Assembly: GCA_951799425.1 (NCBI GenBank)
Contig: OX637395.1
Location: 43,260,173 to 43,324,172 of the forward strand
DNA length: 64,000 nucleotides
Source: Ilex aquifolium
Lineage: Eukaryota; Streptophyta; Magnoliopsida; Aquifoliales; Aquifoliaceae
Reading direction: 5' to 3'
Shown: positions 1-12,900 of the stretch, one piece after another
How the letters are laid out: each line of letters starts with the position of its first letter
Numbering within the stretch: position 1 is the stretch's first letter
Notes under the pieces: generated by a model
Seen by the model: the letters and a program-made list of their open reading frames with translations, nothing else
What the model was told of the DNA's origin: nothing
Database searches by the model: none
Made by a program: the position numbers and the translations under genes

Positions 1-568
1 CCGAATTGAATGTTGAATCTCATATTTGCAAATAGAGGTTTGAGTTTGAAAGGGTTTGGAGAAACTAATCCAAACCCCTCTCCAAAATTCATCCAAACAA
101 ACCCTTAAAGTTTTTGGGTTGATTTGTGGCAATGGACGGTTTATGCTAAGAGAAAAGATGGAGGAGAATTAAGGGTTGTTTGGTAAGGGGGTAGGGGGCT
201 TGGCAAGGTGGGTCTAGGAAAAATAGTCTAAAGGACCCCTAAATCTCAAGTTTATATGAAAAATTCAGTCCCGAATTTTCAAACCCGGCCCATAGCTGGC
301 CCGAAAATTAAACTAATGATCATGAATTTCGTTAAACCTAGGGAAGGGGTGGGTTTGGGAAGATGGGTAATGGGTTAAGGATCCAATAGACAATTGTACC
401 CCTTAACATGAGTATGAATTGAATTAATCAAAGGTAAAATAGTCATTTAAAAGACAAATAGTTATTAATAATTATGATATATCCATGAGTCAGTCCTACA
501 TGTGTTTGTGTTGCATACCAAACATGGGTATGAACTGGTCATGTGTTTTACAAAATCAAACCTTGAAG
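1..568. other. Intergenic, with a possible MITE end
   Basis: No coding exon is visible. The first ~107 bases end in CCAAACAAACCCTTAA, which looks like the right terminus of a miniature inverted-repeat element whose left part is outside the window. A similar TTAAGGGTTGTTTGGT start occurs near 170. The rest is AT-rich sequence in which I see nothing. Confidence 0.35.
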
Positions 569-1335
569 TAGGGGTGTCCATGGTCCGGGTTACCCACAGG
601 TCCCTTTATTTGATTCGAAAAAATAGGCTCGAAATTCGATAAGCCCGATAGTTGGTCTGCCCGAGCCCAATATTCTTTAAAAAAGGACTTGGGTATACCC
701 CCCAAACCCATTACTCGGCCCAAGGCCCGACCCAATAGCCCGCCCGAAAAAACCCGTTAAACTCAGCCCAATAGCTCGTCCACCTTTCATTTGAAAAAAA
801 GTTATATTTTTATACCATTAAATTTGAAACTTTGAAATAAGTCTTCCAATGTCGGAATTTGAAATTTTAAAAATTTAGATACTATAAATAATGTATTATT
901 TTCTTTTTCATGTATTAAGCATACAAGTTTTAAAGGGTAAAGTAATGTAAATGATAGATAAGTGAGTAGGTGTCAAACCTAGTTGAAATGTATTTATTCT
1001 ATTAGATGTAGTTCATACCCTAATCAAAAATAAAATTATTCATTATTTTATTTTTATCCATTTTGACTCTATTTTTGATTCAAAAATATAATTTACACAA
1101 ATATTAAGTTATAAAAATATTCATTATTTTTAAATGAAATTGTATATAAAAAAAACCCGCAAGCAGGCCCGCCCAATAAGCTCGCGGGTTGGGCTGCAAG
1201 TAGCCTACCCTTACCAGAAGCGCGGTCCGGCCCGACCGATAAATCACTTAGGTAACGACTTGAGCCTACACTACCTAGGTCTGATATGGAAAAAATTTCG
1301 CGGGTCTATTCCGGCCCGGCTCATAGACACCCCTA
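569..1335. mobile_element. Non-autonomous hAT-type element
   Basis: The termini are inverted: TAGGGGTGTCCATGG at the left, and the right end reads TAGGGGTGTCTATG on the other strand. The flanks are near-identical 8-mers, CCTTGAAG (561-568) and CATTGAAG (1336-1343), 7 of 8 matching, as expected for a hAT target duplication. The interior is rich in GGCCCG/CGGGCC words and has no transposase. It sits about 220 bp upstream of the TANGO2 start codon, so it may lie in that gene's promoter. The boundary call is firm; the family call rests on duplication length and terminal sequence only. Confidence 0.75.
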
Positions 1336-1557
1336 CATTGAAGGATGGAAATGTTATTTTTCATGTGTGAGAGGGTCTATGTGATTTTTCGCCCTTAAAA
1401 AAAAAAGGTGGATTATTGATAGTAATTAACAAAAATAAAATCCTCGCACGTAAAAGGTGATTGTGGCACAGTGGCAGTTCATTTTCACGCGTTTCAGAGA
1501 CGAAACTGAATTTGCGCGAGTAATCGATTCACAAAAAATTTGAAGAAGGCTACGGAA

Positions 1558-4444
1558 ATGTGTATAGCTGTGTTTCTATGGAGAGCTCACCCACTCTACC
1601 CATTTCTTCTTTTGCTCAACCGAGACGAGTATCACAATCGGTCAGTGTGTATCTTTTTATGAATGAATGAATAATGTTGTTTTCCTTTCTTTTGATTAGG
1701 CGTTTAGGTTATGAGACTGTCCTTTTTTCGTTTTTGTTGGAAGGCCCACGAAATCTTTGGCATGGTGGGAGGGTGGTGAGATACTGGGTGGCAGAGATGA
1801 GCTGGCGGGTGGGACATGGTTGGCTTCTACCAGAGATGGAAGGCTGACTTTCCTTACCAATGTTCGGCAACTCAAGTCTATCCCTAAAGCCAAGAGCAGA
1901 GGAAACTTGCCTGTTCGATTCTTAAAGGTATGAAATCACGGGCTCCACCTGTTTGTTTCATTTTCCAGGAGAAAGGTAGAGTCATAAGAATAATCATGAT
2001 GGCTGCGGCTGCTGCTTGAGTAGTATTTATGAAAACTCAATTCTTGGATCTTATAATGATGGGCCCTTCCTACTTTAATGGACGATTATACATGTCTCTT
2101 CTTATTGCTTTAACATTCACTTTGCTTCTGGATATCTGAAACAATTATTATCTACTTTGGGCAAAGACAATTTACTTACCTAGTTTGTCATAGGCACTTC
2201 CGTTTACTAGGAATAATGTTTACTGCGATTTAAGACCATCCATTTCTCTTGGAAGGCAAGTGTGATTGTTGTAATTCCATTGGTGTAGAGCAAGAAAAGT
2301 CCTACGGAGTTTGCTGAGGAAATCATGATAGAGGCAGATCAATACAATGGATTTAACCTGATAATAGCTGATCTCTGTTCCATGACCATGGTTTATATCA
2401 CCAACAAAATAAAAGATGCTACCAACTTTGTGACTGAGGTTTCACCTGGCATTCATGTGTTATCCAACGCAAGCCTAGACTCTCCTTGGCCAAAGGTAAG
2501 AAGGTAAATGATACACCTTGATCATTGCGTTTTCTCACCTGTGAATTCTGAATGAGAAGCCATATTACATCTTTTTAGTTTGTTTACTAACTAGGAATTT
2601 CTCTTCTGTGAGTACGATTTATACTTGATTTCTCTGTATCTATTGTTGTTTGCCACTAAATTTATTGTCAGTCTAAGTGGCATGAATTTTGTCGTTACAT
2701 CCATTTCCACTATTTGTATGGTGTAGCTCGGAAGCAAGACTAAAGGGATCTATACTGATAATGGTTAGTAATGCACCCATACAATGACCAAATAAGAAAC
2801 TTCCTCTATGTTCGAGAGTGCTTAATTCTTTTGTTGATCGTCATTTACTTGCTATAGCACGCTGATAATTGTTGAAGTACATCAGTACTTAAGCAACATT
2901 TTCTCTAGCAGTTTATGCTTTTGGACAAGTTGATTGTTTAAGATGGTATTAGAATAGGAGCACCTGCTTTGAATCATGCCACCACTCTAATAATCCAAAA
3001 CTTCCACATACTTGGTCCCAAATGTAACCTGCACGCATGGGCGCATGTTGAAGTATATAAATACTTAAGTTACTCACTCTCTAACAACTTAAGAATTCAA
3101 ATGAGTTGGTGGTTGAACTAGGTCTAGTAATACAGTGCGACAAAACAATCCCAAAATACTCCCTACCTTGAAATTCCTGCCCAGTTTTTCCTACAATTTT
3201 TCAACTTACCATAAAAGACCCTTTATCCACTGCCTAAGAACAAGTTGGGTGTAGAACTCTAGGCAAGTGGCTACCAATTTAACTTGTCAGGAATGAATGA
3301 TGTGATTGATGAGTAAACTAACAAGAAATTTCGCTGCACCTGTTTACTTCATAGAATGCCTTCATACTTGAGATATATTTGAAGAGAAGGGATGAAAGAA
3401 AGTACGTTAGTTTGTATAATGCAAAGGAAGTGGTGGAACACAAAGCTCTAAGTGAACAATTTGCTCAAATAAAGTGGCACAAAACTGTAATCACCCCTAT
3501 CTAGGGAGTGAAACACTTCTAGATGTGGGGATTGGATGATTAAGCCTTATTTTATAATCCTTTCTTTGAACAGACATCATTCGGAAAGCATTTGGTATAG
3601 AGCGTTCTTTGATTTCTATCAATTAAAGATGTTAAGATTGAACAGACATCCCCTTGACAGACAAACTAGCATGCTAAGCTTAAGGGTCCATGGGTCCATT
3701 TGATTAGCAACAAAAGAATGATGTAAAGTGAAAGTGAGAGAAAGTGAAGTGAAAGAAAAATGAATGAAAGAAAATATATTTTTTTGCATGTATTTGGGTA
3801 GCATGAAAAATTTTACAAGAAAGTTTTTAAAAAAAATCATTTTATTGTTTGAAAGAAAGGAAAGTTACAAGAAAATTTTTCTTGTTGTCTAAATTATCTA
3901 TAACTCGGTCTAAAGAAGAAAAAATATGTATTATAATACTCTCTTGTTGTTTTCCCATTATTTTTAAGATAAATTGTCTCTCAAATCATTTCCTTTCCAG
4001 GCGACACGGTTGAGGGATAGTTTCGAGGATTTACTGAATAAATATGGTGAAGGTGAAGCCCCCATAAAAGAGATGACAGGAGAACTGATGAGGAACATGA
4101 TTAAAGATGAGGAAAGTATGCTGCCTGGCATTTATCCTCCAGACTGGGAATACCTCCTAAGTTCCATATTTGTTGAAGCAGAAACTCCTCTGGTAAATCA
4201 CAGTGCCCCTCTATTTCTATTACTCTGTTTTTTGTCTATTGATACATGTTTGCTTGTGCATGCTTGTGTTTATTCTCGTTGAAACATCCCGAATTTTTCT
4301 GATGGATAGGGGCGTTATGGTACAAGAAGCACCTCCGCACTGTCAATGAAGGCAAATGGAGAGGTATGCTTTTATGAAACACATCTGGAGAATGAATCAT
4401 GGGAAGAGCAGACTGTGACCTACCAGATTGCGATAGCAGAGTAG
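1558..4444 (+). CDS. TANGO2: TANGO2/NRDE-family protein (transport and Golgi organization 2 homolog)
   Basis: Five exons join in phase: 1558-1640, 1744-1927, 2289-2495, 4001-4192 and 4310-4444. They total 801 nt and encode 266 residues, the usual size for the family. The start MCIAVFLWRAHPLYPFLLLL is followed by NRDEYHNR, the Asn-Arg-Asp-Glu signature that names the NRDE family. Further hallmarks are WWEGGEILGGRDELAGGTWL in exon 2 and the GRYGTRSTS block in exon 5. All introns are GT-AG. There is no signal peptide or membrane segment. TANGO2 proteins are linked to Golgi/ER organisation and to mitochondrial and heme or lipid handling in animals; the plant role is poorly known. Intron 3 is long (1.5 kb) with no recognisable element. 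No lesion was found. Confidence in identity and exon structure is high. Confidence 0.93.
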
Positions 4445-5657
4445 ACATTTTACTTGTTTGTCCAGGTACGTTCCTGAATGACGTGGCTGATAGTCTTTCC
4501 TCTACCAGTTTCGCTGAATAATCCTGTTAAGTGGATGCCATCCCTGGCTTCCTTGCATTCCACAATGCCTGGTAATTTGTTACGACTAAGATGTGTTTTG
4601 CCTCAACTTGTGTTTTTAAATAAGGAATCGGTGATGTTAAATAATCTGGCACCATATTGTTTGATGTGCATATTCTGCTTAATTTCCGAGGTTTTTGTTT
4701 TTTTCTTCTGCCAAACTGAGAAACAATAGTTCAAGATGATAAGACACTAGGTATATTCTGCTTCAGTTCCGGACGTGGCATTTTATCATTTTAATCAAAT
4801 ACTTGGACTCATACTCGGCACTTCTTTCTTGCCACCCACAACTGAAAAAGATACTAAAAGTTCTTCGACTGATTAAGGCTTCCCCTACTTGCTCAGTCAG
4901 GACTACAATACTCTATGGTACAATAGTCATTACCCTATGAACTTTTTGGTACATACTGGACTTCACTGGACTTCAGAGCAACAACAGTAAAGAAAGAAAT
5001 AGCGTAAAGTCCAAATCAATATATGAGGATGAAAACCAGATCTCAAGCATGGCGATGGCACCATCAGTACCGAAGGGCGACAACACGAGGAAATCATGTA
5101 CCGAATCAGATCTCAGGCTCTTTCTCTCACTCTGGCTCTAATTTGTACTAACTTTCTAATTTATATCACCAATATTTATGTTAATTTTGGTTCATATTTT
5201 CTCTTTTTTTTTTGTTTTGTGAATTGCGTGTGATATATATTTTTTTTATTTTGATTTTCTCGTGGCTTTTTGGATCTGTTGGTGTCTAGTTTGAATCTAT
5301 TTTTGGCTGGGAAGTGTTGACAGAGGGTGTGAGAGAATGTCATAGGCTAATTTTCCAGTGGGATTTTGACCTCGTAGCAAAAAACGAGCCGAACCGAACT
5401 GGGCTTTTTCATATTTTAACCGAGCGAGCCTAAGCAAAATCCATAACTCGATGGCTGAGCTTGAACCGAATCTGAACACCATAACACAAACTCGGAGGCT
5501 TGATTCAATTTGCAACCCTGGCTATAGTTAAGATATGCTAGTACTGGCGACCCTCAGTAGTAGAGAAGATATGGGGAGACAGACAGATATACAGGGCTAG
5601 AACTAACCATTATATACAATACCAGGAAGTTGGAGCATCGTCTTAAGAGGCGCATGA
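4445..5657. other. Intergenic, nothing recognised
   Basis: This is the 3' flank of the TANGO2 gene. It is AT-rich with short T runs. Around 5370-5510 there is a GAGCC/GAACCGAA-rich patch resembling the interiors of hAT-like repeats elsewhere in the window, but no termini could be defined. Confidence 0.4.
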
Positions 5658-5788
5658 AACACAGGTAGGCTTATCATTTGACCAGATTTTAATTTGAGTC
5701 TGATCTGAATCTGTACTCGTTTATCTAGATATGGAGTAAAATTTAATCTAATTGTCCGAATCCGATCCGATATATATATATATATATA

Positions 5789-6451
5789 ATAAAGTAGCTT
5801 ACAATTTAAATATCAAAAGATAAATAAAATGACTTGTTATTCGCGGTTAAGATCACTTTAAATTTTACTTTAAAGTTAATCTAACGGCTAATATTAACAC
5901 CTTAAATTTAATAGAAAAAATAGACCCCTAAAGATGTGTTTGAAGTGACTTTTTAAAAGTACTTTTAGAAATTATTTCTCATAAATATTTAAAAAAAAAA
6001 ATAGTGTTTGAAACTGCCCCACCACTACCTCTGTCGCCACCGCCACCACTACCACCGCCACCACCGTCGTAGCCGCCACCACCACCACCACTGCCACCAT
6101 CCCCCCCTCCACCACCACCACCGTCCCCACCACCGCCGTTGCCGCCACTACCGCCGCCACCATCGCTGTCGCCTCCACCACTGCCACCACCACCATTGTC
6201 GTCACCACCACCACCACCACTGCCATCGCCTCCATCGCCGCCACCACCACGGTCATTGCCACCCACCACAAACATCACCGTCTCCTACCATCACCACTGC
6301 CGCCCACCATCTCTCACCCCACTACAAACCGATGCTTAAATTCTTTTATCTCTTCTCTATGTTTGTGATTTAATTTTAGATATGAATACAAATATATTTA
6401 TTGTTTACTATTTTTTATTACTCTGTGTTTTCAGACACAGACAATAACTAG
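5789..6451 (+). mobile_element. Helitron-like non-autonomous element, copy 1
   Basis: The 3' end has the Helitron layout: a hairpin CTGTGTTT-TC-AGACACAG, a short spacer, then CTAG followed by T. The 5' border is blurred by a TA run but resumes with TATAATAAAGTAGC, like the 5' end of copy 2. An AT-rich block at 5800-6005 is followed by a CCA/CCG-rich tract to about 6310. There is no Rep/helicase coding. Copy 2 starts at the very next base. Confidence 0.55.
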
Positions 6452-8275
6452 TCTATAATAAAGTATAATACAATTAAAATCTCAAAAGATAAAAAAAATG
6501 ATTTTTCCTATTCGCAGTTGAGCTTTAAATTTTATTTTAAAGTTAATCTAACGGTTAATATTAACACTTGAAATTTAATATGAAAAATAGGCCTCTACGG
6601 GTGTATTTGAGGTTACTTTTTAAAAGTAATTCAAGGACTTATAATTTCTTATAACTACTTTAAACAAAAAAGTAATGTTTGGAATTGTCCCACCCCTACC
6701 CCCACCGCCCCACCACCACCACTACCATCACCCCCTCCACCGCCCCACAACCACCCCCACCGCCATCACCACTACTATCATAACTACCCCCACCCCACCA
6801 TCACCACCACCACCGTCGACGACGCCACCACCACCACCACTATCACCACCACCGTTGCCGCCACTCTACTACCACTACCATTACCACCGCCCCGCCACCA
6901 CCACTATCTCCACCCCACCACCACCATTGTCACCTCCCCACCACCACCATCCCTACTGTTGCCACCCCACCACCATCCCTACTACCACCACCCTCACCAC
7001 TACCGTTGTTGTTCCACCATCACCCTTACCACCACCAACCTCATCGCCCTACGACTATCACCACTACCGCCGTCGCTACCCCCACTACCCCACTGCCACC
7101 ACCACCACCATCACCGCCACCACCTACCATCATCATCATCATCTCATTCTTATATTTATTACAACTACCACTATCATCTCACGACTATCGTTGCCATCCA
7201 CCACCACCATATTGTTGCCCACCACCACCCGTCTGAAAAAAGATAAACAAAATAACTTTTGTTTTTCGCGGTTAAGATCTCTTTAAATTTTACTTTAAAA
7301 TTAATTCGACGACTAATATTAACACTCTAAATTTAATAGAAAAAATAGACCTCTAAGAGTGTGTTTGGTGTAACTTTTTAAAAGTGATTTAAGGACTGAT
7401 AACTTTTTATAACTACTTTAAACAAAAAAAGTAATATTTGGAACCGTCCCACCACTGCTACCACCATTGCCCCACCCCCACCCCCACCGCCATCACCGCT
7501 ACCATCATCGCTACCACCACAACTACCTCCACCACCACCACCTCTGTCACAATAACCACCATCACCACCGTCGACGTCACCCCCACCACCACCATCACTA
7601 CCGCCACCTTACTACCACCACCACCATCCTTACTATTGCCACCCCACCACCATCCCTACTACTGTCACCCCACCACCATCCCGACTGCCACCACTCTCAC
7701 CACCACAGTTGTTGTCCCACCATCACCCTTACCACCCCCACCGCTCCCATGACCATCACCATTACCACCACCATCGGCGCTACCCCCCACCACTATCCCA
7801 CCGCCACCACCCACTACTATCGTCATCTTATTCTTATATTTATTACCGCTATCACTATCATCTCATGACTATTGTTGACACCCACCACCACCATATTGTA
7901 GCCCACTACCACCCGTCGTCAACAACCACTATCACCCATTCTCACCACACCTACCACTACCACCCTTCACCACTCATCACTGCCGCTATCTACTGTCACT
8001 CACCCCTACCACATCTACTACCACCGTCATTCGCCACTACCTATCATACTATCACCCAGAAGCATCCGTCGTCACCCACCACCGTCGTCGCCCCACCACC
8101 ACGACTGGCAACAACCATTACCATTGCCCACCACCACCACCGTCGTCACCCATGGCTGTCACTACTACCATCATCGTTGCCAACCACAACTACCACCACC
8201 ACGGTCATTATCACCCACCACAACCATCACCGTCTCCTACCACCACCACTGCCGCCCACCACTTTTCACCTCCAC
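6019..8275. repeat. CCA/CCG/CAT trinucleotide-rich tracts (three blocks)
   Basis: Blocks at about 6019-6310, 6690-7225 and 7450-8275 consist of diverged CCACCA/CCACCG/CCATCA units, strongly C-rich on + and G-rich on -. They are separated by copies of one AT-rich module. All six frames give simple His/Pro/Thr or Gly/Val/Asp-rich peptides, so no gene is called. Confidence 0.85.
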
Positions 8276-8403
8276 TATAATCGATTATTAAATTCATTTA
8301 TCTCTCCTCTATGTTTGTGATTTGATTTTGGATATGAATACAAATATGTTTATTGTTTACCATTTTTTATTACTCTGTGTCTTTAGGCACAGGTAATAAC
8401 TAG
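6452..8403 (+). mobile_element. Helitron-like non-autonomous element, copy 2, with internal duplication
   Basis: It begins TCTATAATAAAG directly after the CTAG of copy 1 and ends with the hairpin CTGTGTC-TTTA-GGCACAG, a spacer and CTAG before T. The head-to-tail junction with no intervening base is typical of rolling-circle elements. The AT-rich 5' block (about 6470-6690) recurs at about 7240-7440, so the interior holds a second partial unit. Most of the remainder is CCA/CCG/CCT-type trinucleotide sequence. Open frames here (His-, Pro- and Thr-rich) are repeat artefacts. Confidence 0.6.
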
Positions 8404-9287
8404 TATATATATATATTTTTTTACATAAGGTTTTCAATTCTCAACCCAACACAATACCGCCCCCTCCTTCGCACCATCTGTTCCCCTTCACAGACAATAT
8501 ATCCCAGTGACTAGCTCAGGGTTGTTCGGCCTCTCACTCCTTGCCAAACCCCCTCTCTTCTTTTTGTTTTTCACTCTACTCCTAGTGTTTCAATGTTTCT
8601 TTATCAGTTCTACTACTCACCATTACTCTATTTTTTGCTTTGTCTATGTTTTTATACGGCCTTAATTTCTGTCTCTTGCTCCTCTCTTCTGCTCCATTCC
8701 TCTGCCTTTGTTCTCTTGCTCTCATTTCTACTCTCTGAACCTTCCTCTGTTCATAATGTACAAAATATAGTAGCGTTGGGGTTAGTTCATGGGGTTGTTT
8801 TCTTCATCTTTCTCAAGAAAGTCAGCGGCACTGAGCAAAACTTCGTGGGCAATTAGATCCCTAATATTTCGATTTTTAATCCAACATGCATTTGCTTGAA
8901 TTGAAGACGACAAACTAGGGCTTGAAGAACACGATTCCATTCAAGTAAATTTGATTTTTAGTTGTTTTGTTCTTGAATTAATTGGATTATTACTAATATT
9001 GAGATGAAATTGAATGGGATTTTGTTAGAATTGAGTGTTTTGGGGTTTAATTAGGATGAAAATTAGTGTGTTGGTGAAACTGTTGATTATTTTTTGAAAT
9101 TTTGTTCTAATTTATTTGATTCGGATCAGAATATCGAACTTGGTATCCGACTCTTAATGGAAACGGATTTGGATTAAGATTTTCATATCCATCGAATATA
9201 CGGATAAGATTTGAACTAGAATTTTTTAATTAAATTCGGACCGACTAAGATCTGATCTGATCTGAATGCGATCTGTTGACAGGCCTA
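8404..9287. other. Right part of the hAT-like element, no gene
   Basis: An 87-residue open frame at 8593-8856 is hydrophobic and Leu/Ser/Phe-rich, from a CT-rich sequence. I do not recognise it and think it non-coding. The 9110-9287 stretch is the GATCTGAT-rich subterminal region of the surrounding element. Confidence 0.4.
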
Positions 9288-9293
9288 AACACA

Positions 9294-11424
9294 TGTCACA
9301 CCCCCACCCCAGTTCACATAGGGTAGGCAGTGGACCGGCCACCAAGGCTTTAACCAACCAACCTTGTGCATAATAAATGCAAAATACAGCGAAAGACAAA
9401 TAATAAAGTGATCTTCCACCGACATAATGAATACTAGAAGAATAAACTAAACATCACCAACATCATTACTAAATTCATGTAAAACAATAATTAAACCGTA
9501 AGGTTCACTACTCTAAACATAAGTAATATTATTCTCAAAACAATTAAACATTTGTCTCAAAACTATAAAAGACATTTATTCCTGAAGACCTACAGTAAAA
9601 TAAATCTTCAAGTCTCCTAATCCCTTGTATATTCGCAGACTTACTTCTTACCTTGATTCTCACCTAAAAAATGTTAAATGTTTGGATGAGCACAATGACC
9701 CGTGAATAGCAACTACCTCTAATGAGGTGTGAAAATAAATCGCACGGTTTATATACAAAAATAAACTTTGATACATACATAAGTACAACAAATTGTACCC
9801 CAATTCCTTCCACATAATCATGTAAACAAAATGATCTCATTATCACAAATAACTTTACAAATGAAAAGATATTTATAACTCAAAACACCACTCATTTTCA
9901 CAAATAACTTTATAAATGAAAAGACATTTATAACTCAAAATACTCACACATACATTCAGTCCCAAATACATTTGTCAAATCATGTTTGTTACCACTAGTC
10001 TGGTAACTGGCTCCGTCTCTTGTCATCACTAGCCTGATGACTGGCCCCTATGTGCACATTTCTATATTGATCACACCGATATACAATCTCGTTACTATTT
10101 AGACCTGGTAACTCAGTCCCCCTCTCATAAACATGATTTTCACACTCACCAAAATTGTAGTTTTAGTTCCAACGCACATAAAATTTTCCTTTCATCACCA
10201 AAACAATGATATAAAATCATCCCACAAGTTTTCCAAAATTCACATATATAACAGTTCACAATTGCAAAACATTTAATTACAACCCCAAATATCAACACAT
10301 GTATCATATATATGAAAAATCTACACGCATGAACCCACACATTTAATATAGAAAATTCTCCCAAAAGAAGTAGTAACTAGTCACCTTGATTCCCAAAATC
10401 CAATTCAAAGCCCTCTTTCTCAACCTCAATGCAATCACCATCTAATCCAAAATAACATATAACGATCAATCCCTACTTTTAATTTCCGTATTTCCTATCC
10501 ATTGATATATACTTAATATATCCTTCACATATAAATATCCTTTCTAATACGAGGTAATAGGGTATAGAAGTATTCTGGGCTATTTAGAAAAAAAATTATA
10601 AAGTTTTGGGGTCAAATCATAATTTTTGAAACTTTTGGGGTCAAATTGTAATTTCTTTGAAAAATGAAATTTTCTATTTTTTGGGCTGTCATAAATTTTT
10701 CATAATAGTATTTAAGGTTCTAGAGACCCATTTTTCGAGAATACAACCTCGATTTGATTTATTAGAGTAACCATTGATTTTTAAACAATTAATCGAAACT
10801 TTTAGGGGTCATTTCAAAATTTCAGAAATTTTTCAAGACTTGGGGGCTGTTCTGAAATGACTATTTGTTTCAAACATATTGGGTCAGTTTTATAAATTAC
10901 CAAGTTCCATGGTGGTCAAAATTGTGTTTATAAATGTATAAGGGTCAAAACAAAGTTATTTAAAACTAAAAGAGAGGTTTCCAAAATTTCAGAATTTTCA
11001 TCTTCTTTAACCTTCGTATCCAGATTCCATACTCTGCATTTTTTTTTTCCTCTCTCCCTTTTTTTTCCAATATCTTCTTAACACAAATACCCACCATATT
11101 ATATTTGAATTCATATATTTTAACCCTATAAACCTGCTCATATGGATTACTTGCAAGATTATATCAGACTACAAACTTGTATATGTGTACATATAATGAT
11201 TAAATACAAAATTAAATTTCAATATGAAGACTAACCTTGATGATCAAATCTTTTAGTTTTCTTCCTTCTTCTCTAAATCCCTTTCTTTCTTTCTCTTCCT
11301 TTTTCTTTACTCAAAATCATAGTCTGTCCTCTCCTTTCTCTCATTTTAACGTATGTGTAGGTGTTGAGAAGAGAATATATATATATCGGTAGACGTCTAG
11401 GGCAACAAGGGAACTCATTTTAAT
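9294..11424 (-). mobile_element. Solo-LTR-like retrotransposon sequence
   Basis: Read on the - strand it ends in GGGTGGGGGTGTGACA, and a second, diverged copy ends the same way at 24507 on +. The two share most of about 1.6 kb, including the 'gaccccaaaagtttcaaa' type segment and the GATGACAAGAGAC-type repeats. The other end is placed near 11424 because similarity and the TG..CA pattern stop there; it is uncertain. No gag/pol coding lies beside it, so I call it LTR-like. No convincing 5-bp target duplication was seen. Confidence 0.5.
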
Positions 11425-11995
11425 CACACATTCTCCCCCCCCCCCCCCTTTTTTTTTTTCCACTGGATAGATGCCTTCACAAACCTTCTCACTAAAAGAC
11501 CATATCAAATCTAAATATATCTACACATGTATATATGAAGGGTTTGATCTATCCAACAATACTATCATATTTAAAACACATGTATAAGAGTATTAATAGG
11601 TCTCTCTAGGACAAGACTTTTATTAGAGACATATTAGTCTTCTTTAATTATTTTTATCCTTATATATATAATTACTTTTAGGCAGCCAATGCACCAAAAT
11701 AAAATAATATATTTTTTTATTATGGGTAATTACAACATAGGTGCAACCATCACCGCACAAGCACTGCCTATGCTGCATGTTGGGATCATCTTCACTCCCT
11801 GCTCGTCCCACTATATCGAATGAACTTGTTGCTGGCCCAGACATCAGTGGACCAGATCTAGTGGGGGGGAATCCACTTAGTTATTCATATCACATCAGAC
11901 CAGACCAAACCTTTTTTGTTGGGTTTTTGCTAGTCCTCTTTGACTACTGTTTTCTCTAGACTCGACATCAGTTTTAGATAGGCATAGAAAACTAT
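11425..11995. other. Intergenic with C/T homopolymer
   Basis: A run of about 14 C followed by about 11 T at 11435-11460 marks the left side. The rest is AT-rich, apart from a moderately GC-rich patch at 11740-11930 without a recognisable product. Confidence 0.4.
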
Positions 11996-12261
11996 GGACC
12001 TGTTTGGTTTGTGTTTAGAAAACAGTTTTTTGTTCACAAATCTCTAAAAACAAGGGAGATGATGTTTGGTTAAAGTTTTTGTTCTCCAATTTTTTGAAAA
12101 TTATGAGAATTGAAGTATGATTCTAGAGAACAATAAAATCATGTTTTCTGATTTTTTAGGCTAAAATAGAAAACAAGGGAAACAATTTCTCCTCTTTAAT
12201 GAGATTCACCCATCAAACTTCCTTAGCAGCAAAATGTATTTTTTTTCATTGAAGTATAAAA

Positions 12262-12262
<1 letters not shown>

Positions 12263-12327
<65 letters not shown>
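12263..12327 (+). repeat. (CT)n microsatellite
   Basis: About 32 uninterrupted CT units inside the 11996-12897 element. The Ser/Leu open frame across it is an artefact. Confidence 0.95.
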
Positions 12328-12329
<2 letters not shown>

Positions 12330-12509
12330 AACAACGTTGTGCAACGAAACAACAGCGTACTCAGATCGTCGTGCTCAGACGATCTTCACTTGATGTCGTG
12401 CTCAGACGACGCTGTGCAACGAAACAACAGCATGCTCAGACGCCCTTCACTTGATGGGAAACAACGGCGTCTTCTCCGTTCTCTGTCTACATAGATCTGA
12501 AGCACAGAT

Positions 12510-12511
12510 CT

Positions 12512-12560
<49 letters not shown>

Positions 12561-12580
12561 CGTGTGTGTGTGTGTGTTTA

Positions 12581-12632
<52 letters not shown>

Positions 12633-12677
12633 CGTGTGTGTGTGTGTGTTTATGTTTGTGTGTGCGTGTGTGTGTGG
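12510..12677 (+). repeat. (TG)n compound microsatellite
   Basis: Two TG arrays, each followed by the same interruption, TATGCGTGTGTGTGTGTGTTTATG. A unit of about 74 bp has therefore been duplicated as well as the dinucleotide. The Cys/Val open frames are artefacts. Confidence 0.93.
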
Positions 12678-12900
12678 GTTTTGTGAAGATAGAGAGAGGG
12701 GAAAGAAAGATAGAAATGAGAATTGTGGGAAAGAAAGATAGAAACAGATTTTACAATTTTTTGTTCTTTAAAACTATTTTCAAAAATATATAACCAAACA
12801 GGGTTTGCAATCTAAAATTTTCAAAAATACTTTCTTAAAATTCTTTTCAAAAACTTTTTTCGGATACTGTTTTTTGAGATGCAAACCAAACAGGTCCTAT

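Larger units (their letters stand above)
5666..9287. mobile_element. hAT-like element interrupted by nested Helitron-like elements
   Basis: The left end TAGGCTTATCATTTGACCAGA and the right end, read on the other strand as TAGGCCTGTCAACAGATC, form an imperfect inverted repeat. Both subtermini are rich in GATCTGAT words. The flanks AACACAGG (5658-5665) and AACACATG (9288-9295) match at 7 of 8 bases. The Helitron-like units at about 5789-8403 lie inside, so this host element is older. The right duplication abuts the LTR-like sequence starting at 9294, which blurs that border by two bases. No transposase is visible. Confidence 0.55.
11996..12897. mobile_element. Inverted-repeat element, PIF/Harbinger- or hAT-like
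   Basis: The left end GGACCTGTTTGGTTTGTG and the right end, read on - as GGACCTGTTTGGTTTGCA, are inverted repeats. A direct TAT flanks both sides (11993-11995 and 12898-12900). The termini resemble Tourist-type elements, though TAT is not the classic TWA site. The interior holds a CT and two TG microsatellites and a repeated GTGCTCAGACGA motif. It has no transposase. Confidence 0.6.

Noticed and set aside
5972-8320. Long open frames rich in His, Pro, Thr or Gly on both strands
   Set aside because: All six frames stay open because the DNA is CCA/CCG trinucleotide repeat inside Helitron-like elements. There are no domains or splice structure.
12234-12793. Open frames of alternating Cys/Val and Ser/Leu
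   Set aside because: Direct translations of TG and CT microsatellites.
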